Source: Deltaproteobacteria bacterium (GTDB lineage: Bacteria > Bdellovibrionota > UBA1018). From it: a DNA stretch of 12,026 bases. The translations under genes and the position numbers were made by a program. The DNA lies in NCBI GenBank assembly GCA_016194835.1, contig JACQAU010000114.1, forward strand, positions 1 through 12,026. The letters are read 5' to 3'. Positions 6,434-12,026 of the stretch are shown here, piece by piece; position 1 is the stretch's first letter; every line of letters starts with the position of its first letter. Below the pieces are notes generated by a model that worked only from the letters and a program-made list of their open reading frames with translations, had not been told where the DNA came from and made no database searches.

Positions 6434-8447
6434 CTCCATCTTTCTGAAGTGCAGCAATCACAGCTAGGTCTTCGAGCGTAGTTACATCTCCTTTGACCTG
6501 TCCACTTGTTGCAAGTTCTCTCAGTAATCGTCTCATAATTTTTCCAGAACGAGTTTTAGGGAGTGCGTCTGTAAAACGTATGTCATCTGGACGAGCAAGT
6601 GCCCCGATTTCTTTTGTAACATGTGCTTTTAATTCGTTTGCCATAGCGTTTAAACTATCGGTGTCACCTTTTTGCACAACTCCAGCCTTAAGCGTTACAA
6701 ACGCAGCTAGTGCTTGTCCTTTGAGAGAATCCGGTCTGCCAACTACTGCTGCCTCTGCCACTTTTGGGTGAGAAACTAAGGCGCTTTCAACTTCCATCGT
6801 TCCAATGCGATGTCCACTAACATTCAAAACATCATCGACTCTACCTAAACACCACAAATAACCATCTTCGTCTTTTCTGGCGCCATCTCCCGTAAAATAC
6901 ACTCCACCTGGATATTCAGAAAAATATTGTTTTTTATACCTCTCAGGATCTTTGTGAATTGTCCTTGCCATAGCAGGCCATGGTTTTTTTATTACCAAAT
7001 AACCGCCCCCCCCTGGCGGTACTGGTTCTCCTTTTTTATCTACAACATCGACATCATATCCTGGTAAAGCAAACGTTGCAGATCCTGGTTTTGTAGCAAC
7101 TGCACCAGGAATTGGCGAAATTACGATAGACCCAGTTTCAGTTTGCCAATAAGTATCTACAATTGGACAATGATTGCGTCCTACGTTCTCGCGGTACCAC
7201 ATCCAAGCTTCTGGATTAATTGGTTCTCCAACTGTCCCCAAAAGCCTAAGTGAACTCAAATCTCTCCCTCTGAGTGGTTCAGTCCCTAATCTCATAAAAG
7301 CTCTAATTGCTGTTGGAGCTGTGTACAAAATAGAAATATGATGTCTTTCGATCATAGCCCAAAAGCGATCCTGTGTTGGAGTTGTGGGTGCCCCTTCATA
7401 CATGAAAATACTAGCACCAGCTGCCAATGGACCGTACACAATATAAGTATGTCCCGTTACCCAACCAATATCTGCCGTACACCAATACAAATCATAAGGC
7501 TTAATATCAAAAACTTGCTTTGTTGTTTGTAGTGCTTCTACTAAATATCCGCCAGTGGTGTGAATAATACCCTTGGGCTTTCCAGTAGTCCCACTGGTAT
7601 AAAGAATGTACAAAGGATGTTCTGAATCCAGTTCTTCAGCATAGCCTTGGGTCTGTGTCTCTTCGTGGCTAATGCTTGATATAAGTTCATGCCAGTCCAA
7701 TGCATTGCCATTTGAGTTAAAACAAGCAGGTTTCGAAAAAGAACGATTGCCTTCTGATGTGATTTGTCCTGATTTCGTTCTTTGAACTTGAATAACATAT
7801 TTTACAGTAGAACAATCTTTCAAAGCTTTATCTACTTGTTCTCTAAGTTTAATTTGCGATCCCTTTCGATAACCAAAATCGGCTGTAATTATCACAGAGG
7901 CCTCGGCATCTTGAACGCGGTCTTTAATAGATTCAGCACTAAAGCCACCAAAAATCACTGTGTGAGGAAAACCACCTCTGGCACAAGCAAGCATAGCCAC
8001 AACCGCTTCTGGAATCATTGGCATGTAAATAGCAACACAATCTCCTGGTTTTAAACCCAAACGACGCAACGATGCTGTAAGTCGTGTGACCTGTTCGTAA
8101 AGCTCTCTATAAGTCCACGTTGAAACTTCTCCTGGTTCACCTTCCCAAACTAAAGCTGTTTTTTGTGGAATTGTTTTTAGATGACGATCCAGACAATTAT
8201 AGGAAGCATTAATCTTACCACCCACAAACCATTGTGCTTTGGGTGGATCCCAAACTAAGGTTTTATCCCATGTTTTAAACCAATGCAGTTCCTTTGCAGC
8301 CTGAGCCCAATATTCTTCAGGAGCGTCCTTGCCAAGTCTGACTAATTTTTCATACTCAGAACGTGTGACATTTGCATTTTTGACAAACTCATCCGGTGGA
8401 TTAAATTTTCGGCCTTCTTTTAAAATTACATCGATATTTTCACTCAT
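6426..8447 (-). CDS. acs: Acetyl-CoA synthetase (AMP-forming)
   Basis: Activates acetate with ATP and CoA to acetyl-CoA through acetyl-AMP, in the cytoplasm. The 673-residue protein has the acetyl-CoA synthetase N-terminal domain, then the AMP-binding domain with the phosphate loop TSGTTGKPKG at 284-293, DTYWQTETG, the hinge region YFTGDGARKDEDGYLWCLGR and VDDVLNVSGHRIG. The C-terminal PKTRSGKIMRRLLRE has Lys636, the residue that is reversibly acetylated in characterised Acs enzymes. It is about 20 residues longer than the E. coli enzyme, mainly from a Ser/Asn-rich insertion near residues 225-250. AGAGGA lies seven bases before the ATG. It is the last gene of the minus-strand run, about 40 bases after potC, in the place where potD is often found. 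No disruption is seen, although a run of eight C (7006-7013) encodes part of a Gly stretch. Confidence 0.96.
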   Translation of the reverse strand: MSENIDVILKEGRKFNPPDEFVKNANVTRSEYEKLVRLGKDAPEEYWAQAAKELHWFKTWDKTLVWDPPKAQWFVGGKINASYNCLDRHLKTIPQKTALVWEGEPGEVSTWTYRELYEQVTRLTASLRRLGLKPGDCVAIYMPMIPEAVVAMLACARGGFPHTVIFGGFSAESIKDRVQDAEASVIITADFGYRKGSQIKLREQVDKALKDCSTVKYVIQVQRTKSGQITSEGNRSFSKPACFNSNGNALDWHELISSISHEETQTQGYAEELDSEHPLYILYTSGTTGKPKGIIHTTGGYLVEALQTTKQVFDIKPYDLYWCTADIGWVTGHTYIVYGPLAAGASIFMYEGAPTTPTQDRFWAMIERHHISILYTAPTAIRAFMRLGTEPLRGRDLSSLRLLGTVGEPINPEAWMWYRENVGRNHCPIVDTYWQTETGSIVISPIPGAVATKPGSATFALPGYDVDVVDKKGEPVPPGGGGYLVIKKPWPAMARTIHKDPERYKKQYFSEYPGGVYFTGDGARKDEDGYLWCLGRVDDVLNVSGHRIGTMEVESALVSHPKVAEAAVVGRPDSLKGQALAAFVTLKAGVVQKGDTDSLNAMANELKAHVTKEIGALARPDDIRFTDALPKTRSGKIMRRLLRELATSGQVKGDVTTLEDLAVIAALQKDGEE

Positions 8448-8488
8448 AAAAAGTTCCTCTATTATGATTGTTTTATCCTAGTTTGCGT

Positions 8489-9292
8489 TTAAGATTCAAC
8501 AGTTTTATGGAAAAATAACATGACTAATATAAATGTAACAACAAGCATTATTGTAGAAAGTGCATGAATCTCAGGACTTACACCAAATTTAATCATAGAA
8601 TAAATTTTAAGTGGTAAAGTATCTGTTCCCACTCCGGTTGTAAAAAAGGTAATAAGAAAATCATCAAATGACAGTGTAAAAGCCATTAATCATCCAGATA
8701 AAATACCAGGCCAAATCAATGGGAAAGTAACTTTCAAGAAAGTTTGCAAAGGTGTTGCACCTAAATCTCTGGCAGCTTCTTCGAGTGTGCGATCAAAGCC
8801 TTGGAGTCTTGCTCTAACTGTTAAAACTACAAAAGATACACTAAACGTCACATGTGCCAAAATCATTGATACCGCTCCAAGTGTCAGCCCTAAAAATACG
8901 AACCAAATTAAAAGTGAAAGACCCAAAACAATCTCAGGCATTATGAGTGGGACATAAGTGAGTCCATCTAATATTTTGATACCTTTAAATTTCGTTCTTT
9001 CTAGTGCCAAAGCTGCTAATGTCCCAATCACAATAGAAAGCAAAGTACTGAAAACAGCTACCAATAAACTCATCTTTAATGCTTGAAGCACTTCGTGATT
9101 AGAAAATACTTTCCGGTACCACTCTAATGTCCAACTCCTGGTTGAGTGCTCTCCTAGCAAACCAGAGCCAATGCTTAAAAAGGACTCTAAAACCAAAATC
9201 GCAAGTGGCACATATAGCAGCAAAAAAGCAAACACAGTAACTCCTTTTGCATGCCATGGCGCAGATGGTCTAGATTTTTCTTGAAATGCCAT
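8489..9292 (-). pseudogene. potC: Spermidine/putrescine ABC permease PotC, interrupted by an in-frame UGA
   Basis: PotC is the second inner-membrane permease of the PotABCD polyamine importer. The frame starts at the ATG at 9292, directly after the potB stop (TAGATG), and gives 200 residues with several membrane segments and the EAA loop EEAARDLGATPLQTFLKVTF (172-191), which docks onto PotA. Codon 201 (8690-8692) is UGA. The same frame continues after it with L-MAFTLSFDDF and the normal PotC C-terminus up to the UAA at 8489. Polyamine permeases commonly read SGWLLAFTLSLDD here, so the UGA stands exactly for a Trp (UGG); the full frame is 267 residues, the usual size. An ATG three bases after the UGA could restart translation and yield a 65-residue second fragment. 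Possibilities are a nonsense mutation, a one-base sequence error, readthrough, or a split permease assembled from two chains. UGG is the Trp codon elsewhere, so general recoding is unlikely. Confidence 0.88.
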
Positions 9293-10165
9293 CTAAATCA
9301 CCTTCTTTTTACCATTGGTTTGTTGTGATTTTAAATAGATCATTAAACAACCAATGACTGTAAAAATTAAGACAAACGAAAGTGCAGAACCAAATGGCCA
9401 ATCTCTTGTTTTTAAAAATTGCTCAGTAATTAAATTGCCAATAAGCATAGTTTTGGCACCACCAAGCAAATCTGGTATGACAAATTCACCTAGGGCTGGA
9501 GTAAAAACAAAAATAAACCCTGCAATTACTCCCTGTTTAGTGAGTGGGATTAAAATTTTTCTTAATATCATCCAGGAGCTTGCACCTAAATCTCTTGCGG
9601 CTTCTAATAAAGTAAAATCAAATTTTTCGAGTGCTACATAAAGCGGCAAGACCATAAAGGGCAAATAGTTTGTTACCATCCCAAGCCACACTGCAAAATA
9701 AGTGTTTGTAAAAATGATAGGTTCCTGAATTAAACCAAAGTGAAACAAAAAGAAATTAACTGGTCCATTATCGCCGAGTAAAATTTTAATAGCAAAAGCT
9801 CTCACAACAAAATTGGTCCAGAAAGGTACTATTACTAGCATCAAAAACACAGGTCGTAGCCAGGATGTTGCAGTTGCCATGACATAAGCCATAGGATAGC
9901 CAATTAAAAGACACGAAAAAGCTGTTATAAGCGCTAACTTCAAACTACTCCAAAATATTTTTAAATATATCCAGTCTGTGGCTCTGATATAATTTTCGAC
10001 TGTAAAACGAAACTCGATACCTCCATACATGCCCTTAGTAAGAAAACTATAAAACATTACAATCCCAAGTGGGACCACAAGAAACAAACAAAACCAACTC
10101 ATGAGTGGAAATGCTAAAGCAGGAGAAGACTGATTGACTGCAACCTCGTTAAGATTGCGTTGCAT
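9293..10165 (-). CDS. potB: Spermidine/putrescine ABC permease PotB
   Basis: First permease of the polyamine importer in the inner membrane; it forms the channel with PotC and is driven by PotA. The 290-residue protein has about six hydrophobic segments, a first periplasmic loop (FLTKGMYGGIEFRFTVENY) typical of PotB, and the EAA loop EAARDLGASSWMILRKILIP at 188-207, which contacts the ATPase. The ATG at 10165 has AAGGA eight bases upstream and lies 17 bases inside the end of potA. The stop abuts the potC start. The tight packing indicates translation coupled across potA, potB and potC. E. coli PotB is about 275 residues; the slightly longer N-terminus (NEVAVNQSSPALAF) is polar and probably cytoplasmic. 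Confidence 0.93.
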   Translation of the reverse strand: MQRNLNEVAVNQSSPALAFPLMSWFCLFLVVPLGIVMFYSFLTKGMYGGIEFRFTVENYIRATDWIYLKIFWSSLKLALITAFSCLLIGYPMAYVMATATSWLRPVFLMLVIVPFWTNFVVRAFAIKILLGDNGPVNFFLFHFGLIQEPIIFTNTYFAVWLGMVTNYLPFMVLPLYVALEKFDFTLLEAARDLGASSWMILRKILIPLTKQGVIAGFIFVFTPALGEFVIPDLLGGAKTMLIGNLITEQFLKTRDWPFGSALSFVLIFTVIGCLMIYLKSQQTNGKKKVI

Positions 10166-11276
10166 TGTTGGTTTCCTTCTCTATAGCTAGACAATCTTCA
10201 GGGCTCCAAGCTAAATAAATGCGATCACCCGTGGAAAAACCCTTTTTAGCTGTTAACGCTGAATTTGGTTGCGAGGCTACAACTGGTGGAAAATTGGTGT
10301 CTTTTGGTTGTACAAAGAAATGAGTAATCGCACCTTGATATAAAACTTCTTTGATGGAGCCCTCTAAACTATTTTGTTCTGGACCTGGTTGAGATTTTAA
10401 TAGTTTTAACTTTTCAGGTCTAACTAGAATATGCACTTGAGCACCGTGGTGAAATTGATGGAGGGGCCTTAATCCATCGCGTGTGGGCTTGACTTGGATA
10501 GGACGTTTAAAAAAACCATTGACCGTCAACACGTCTTGAGTGCATTCCTTAACTTCTCCTGAAAAAGAATTAATCGAACCAATAAACTTTGAAACAAACA
10601 GGGTTTTTGGGTATTCATAGATTTCCTGAGGCGTCCCAACTTGTTCAACTACTCCTTGGTTCATGACTGCAACACGATCAGAGAGTGTGAGAGCTTCTTC
10701 TTGATCATGGGTTACAAAAATAAAGGTATGTTTTAGTCGTCTTTGAAGTGCTAGTAATTCCACTTGCATTTGTTGTCGTAATTTCAAATCTAAAGCTGAT
10801 AGTGGTTCGTCTAGCAAAAGCACTTTTGGACGGTTGACTAGAGCTCTAGCCAAAGCAACACGCTGTTGTTGCCCTCCAGACAGAGTTTCGATGCTTCTGT
10901 CTGCATATTCTTCCATTTTTACTAAATCCAGTGTTTCTTTAACTCGAGACTGAGTTTCTGCTTTAGGTACTTTTTTCATTCTTAGACCAAATGCGACATT
11001 TTCCCATACGTTTAGGTGAGGAAAAAGTGCATAGCGCTGAAAAACAATATTAAAGTGTCTCTCATTAGGTGGCAGTTGGTCTATTCGTACGCCTTCTTGC
11101 CAAATTTCACCACAAGTTGGTTTTTCAAAACCACCTAGCATTCTGAGCAAAGTAGTTTTTCCGCATCCGCTGGGTCCAAGAAGAGAAAAAAACTCACCAT
11201 CTTTGATTAAAAGATTAATGTTCTGTACAGCAAAGTTACTTCCAAATTTTTTACTAAGCAGTTTAAGTTCTAACAT
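10149..11276 (-). CDS. potA: Spermidine/putrescine ABC transporter ATP-binding protein PotA
   Basis: Cytoplasmic ATPase of the polyamine importer. From the ATG at 11276 the protein has 375 residues: Walker A GPSGCGKTT at about 34-42, Q-loop FQRYALFPHL, ABC signature LSGGQQQRVALARAL, Walker B VLLLDEPLSALD, H-loop FVTHDQEEAL, then a C-terminal TOBE-type regulatory domain from about residue 280. This is the length of E. coli PotA (378). An in-frame GTG at 11288 would add four residues. Neither start has a recognisable Shine-Dalgarno sequence, and I prefer the ATG because the family usually begins near the LELKLLSKKFG strand. It lies 52 bases after HU on the same strand and overlaps potB by 17 bases. 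Closely related ATPases serve iron, sulfate and sugar importers; the PotB/PotC neighbours make polyamines the best substrate. Confidence 0.93.
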   Translation of the reverse strand: MLELKLLSKKFGSNFAVQNINLLIKDGEFFSLLGPSGCGKTTLLRMLGGFEKPTCGEIWQEGVRIDQLPPNERHFNIVFQRYALFPHLNVWENVAFGLRMKKVPKAETQSRVKETLDLVKMEEYADRSIETLSGGQQQRVALARALVNRPKVLLLDEPLSALDLKLRQQMQVELLALQRRLKHTFIFVTHDQEEALTLSDRVAVMNQGVVEQVGTPQEIYEYPKTLFVSKFIGSINSFSGEVKECTQDVLTVNGFFKRPIQVKPTRDGLRPLHQFHHGAQVHILVRPEKLKLLKSQPGPEQNSLEGSIKEVLYQGAITHFFVQPKDTNFPPVVASQPNSALTAKKGFSTGDRIYLAWSPEDCLAIEKETNNATQS

Positions 11277-11290
11277 CCGTGCTTGCACGG
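11277..11290 (-). promoter_or_regulatory. Small hairpin at the potA start
   Basis: CCGTG (11277-11281) and CACGG (11286-11290) form a five-pair G+C-rich stem with a four-base loop. In the mRNA it ends immediately before the ATG at 11276 and covers the alternative GTG start. With no Shine-Dalgarno sequence nearby, it could limit potA translation. Such short stems also occur by chance. Confidence 0.3.
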
Positions 11291-11328
11291 GTGTATAACA
11301 AAAAAATCTCTTATTTGGAAAGGTTTTT

Positions 11329-11601
11329 TTATTTTAGGATATCTTTAAATTCACGTCCTGCTCGAAACTTAGGGACAGTCATGGCAGGGATTTTGATTTC
11401 TTTCCCAGTTTGTGGATTGCGCCCTGCTCGTGCCTTTCTTTTACTTCTGGTAAAAGTGCCAAAACCAATAAGAGTGACATCTTCACCTTTTTTGACGCTT
11501 TTTTTGATACAATCCAAAGTTGCATTTAAAATCATTTCAGTTTCAATTTTTTTTGCTTTTGTTACCTTAGCGATGGCCTCAATGAGTTGAGCCTTATTCA
11601 T
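11329..11601 (-). CDS. hup: HU-family histone-like DNA-binding protein
   Basis: A 90-residue nucleoid protein that bends and compacts DNA as a dimer. It has the two N-terminal helices (MNKAQLIEAIAKVTKAKK), the strand GEDVTLIGFGTF, and the bacterial histone-like signature GRNPQTGKEIKIPA around residues 60-73, whose conserved Pro intercalates between base pairs. The length is exactly that of HU. IHF subunits are similar, but the overall sequence and the KFRAGREFKDILK end fit HU better. AAGGAG lies about ten bases before the ATG at 11601. Two candidate promoters lie in the 112 bases upstream, so it probably heads its own transcript, which may run on into potA. Confidence 0.93.
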   Translation of the reverse strand: MNKAQLIEAIAKVTKAKKIETEMILNATLDCIKKSVKKGEDVTLIGFGTFTRSKRKARAGRNPQTGKEIKIPAMTVPKFRAGREFKDILK

Positions 11602-11620
11602 AAGAAGTAATCTCCTTTAC

Positions 11621-11649
11621 GTTATAGCATGTTTAACGGCATGTTTAAA
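11621..11649 (-). promoter_or_regulatory. Likely HU promoter (sigma70 type)
   Basis: On the minus strand TTTAAA (11644-11649) is followed after exactly 17 bases by TATAAC (11621-11626), a good -35/-10 pair. The -10 element ends 19 bases before the HU start codon, which leaves a short leader carrying the Shine-Dalgarno sequence. The spacer is made of a repeated decamer (separate entry). Confidence 0.55.
11627..11648. repeat. Direct repeat inside the HU promoter, possible operator
   Basis: GCATGTTTAA occurs at 11627-11636 and again at 11639-11648, a period of 12 bases. The two copies fill the -35 to -10 spacer and overlap the -35 box. Two identical sites about one helical turn apart would suit binding of a regulator to one face of the DNA. 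No regulator can be named from the sequence. Confidence 0.5.
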
Positions 11650-11684
11650 CTGACACAGGAAGAATAATCCCCCGTAACTCTGTG

Positions 11685-11713
11685 ATCATGAACAAGGAAG
11701 ATCAAACTGTCAA
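11685..11713 (-). promoter_or_regulatory. Second candidate promoter upstream of HU
   Basis: A perfect -35 box TTGACA (11708-11713 on the minus strand) directly follows the Nudix gene stop, with CATGAT (11685-11690, four of six for -10) after 17 bases. Together with the closer promoter it would give HU tandem promoters. Confidence 0.4.
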
Positions 11714-12026
11714 CTAAAGAATTTTTATTAAAGTATTTAGTGCTTGCTGATTTGATTCGTATTTTAACAACGACAGTGCTTCTTCGGCGGAAACCCATTT
11801 ATAGTTCCGGTGTTCGGTGTTATCTAAAACAATTAGATTTTTTTGGTTAATAGGAACTTCAACCCGAAAGACATTTTCGCAAATTTTGCCTTTTTTCGTA
11901 ATAAATGTAAACTCATATCCTATTGGTGTAGGGATGTTATCATCAAAAGATAAACCAGTTTCTTCTTTTGCTTCTCGTAGTGCAGCTTTTTCTAAAGACT
12001 CGTTTTTTTCTACGCTTCCTGTGATG
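11714..12026 (-). CDS. Nudix hydrolase, NudB-like (dihydroneopterin triphosphate pyrophosphatase type), 5' end outside window
   Basis: On the minus strand an open frame enters at the right edge and ends with TAG at 11714-11716, giving 104 visible residues. It begins inside a complete Nudix box: Gly, five residues, Glu, seven residues, then REAKEETGL, with ITGSVE before it. These Glu residues bind the metal used to hydrolyse a nucleoside or pterin diphosphate bond. The preceding TGSVE and the C-terminal part (TEHRNYKWVSAEEAL, then SNQQAL) resemble E. coli NudB (EH..YKW, SNRQAI), which removes pyrophosphate from dihydroneopterin triphosphate in folate synthesis. About 40 N-terminal residues are missing because of the window edge, not because of damage. 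The Nudix assignment is firm; the substrate is an inference from similarity. Confidence 0.85.
   Translation of the reverse strand, partial: ITGSVEKNESLEKAALREAKEETGLSFDDNIPTPIGYEFTFITKKGKICENVFRVEVPINQKNLIVLDNTEHRNYKWVSAEEALSLLKYESNQQALNTLIKIL

Noticed and set aside
7002..7020. Run of eight C with flanking ACCGCC/GGCGGT inverted repeat, considered as a frameshift site or regulatory hairpin
   Set aside because: The Acs frame is continuous through it, giving a Pro-Pro-Gly stretch at the expected place. The stem is explained by Pro and Gly codons.
6493..8054. Several open frames of 64-92 codons on the plus strand and one alternative minus frame inside acs
   Set aside because: All overlap well-conserved Acs coding sequence and show no protein-family features; they are shadows.
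8690..8692. Genome-wide recoding of UGA as Trp
   Set aside because: All other conserved Trp positions I checked use UGG, and UGA ends rmlC at the expected length. A single UGA in potC does not support a changed code.
11300..11330. A7 and T7 tracts between HU and potA as a bidirectional terminator
   Set aside because: The two tracts could pair only as weak A-U stems, and there is no G+C-rich stem. The HU transcript may simply continue into potA.
11279..11590. Plus-strand open frame of 103 codons opposite HU and the potA start
   Set aside because: It is antisense to the conserved HU gene, and its translation has no recognisable motif.
1..12026. CRISPR array, tRNA, rRNA or insertion sequence
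   Set aside because: No regularly spaced repeats, no tRNA-like cloverleaf or rRNA sequence recognised, and no transposase or terminal inverted repeats seen.

Overview
The window (12,026 bases, fairly A+T-rich) looks like chromosomal DNA of a Gram-negative-type bacterium. It carries dTDP-L-rhamnose genes behind a polytopic glycosyltransferase-like membrane protein, a PotABC-type polyamine ABC importer, HU, acetyl-CoA synthetase and a thiolase-like/DUF35 pair. The thiolase-like/DUF35 pair recalls anaerobic or deltaproteobacterial lineages, but no marker gene fixes the taxon. UGG serves as Trp throughout and UGA ends rmlC, so the standard bacterial code is assumed.

Left part, plus strand (1-4563): a surface-polysaccharide block. 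The C-terminal part of a GT39/GT-C-like membrane protein (start lies outside the window) is followed by rmlB, rmlA, rmlD and rmlC, which are closely spaced or overlapping. They would make dTDP-L-rhamnose from glucose-1-phosphate. However, rmlA is broken: about 46 codons, including the catalytic LGDN segment, are missing and the two halves are in different frames.

Middle (4564-6425), plus strand: a 466-residue thiolase-fold protein in which the nucleophilic Cys position reads Gly, followed by a short zinc-ribbon protein of the DUF35 type. The latter stops just after its first predicted OB-fold strand. This pairing resembles the acyl-CoA aldolase/thiolase plus DUF35 complexes known from steroid and benzylsuccinate side-chain degradation. 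The substrate cannot be read from the sequence.

Right part, minus strand (6426-12026): reading in the direction of transcription, a NudB-like Nudix hydrolase (5' end outside the window), a 112-base gap with two candidate promoters, HU, potA, potB, potC and acs. potC has an in-frame UGA exactly where relatives have Trp, three bases before an ATG. No potD substrate-binding protein gene follows; acs sits where potD is often found. acs itself is intact.

The main surprises are three damaged genes (rmlA, the DUF35 gene, potC) among otherwise well-conserved intact ones, the Cys-less thiolase-like protein, and a 12-base-period direct repeat embedded in the HU promoter. The damage is either genuine decay or assembly error; read mapping would decide. 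I see no CRISPR array, insertion sequence, tRNA or rRNA.
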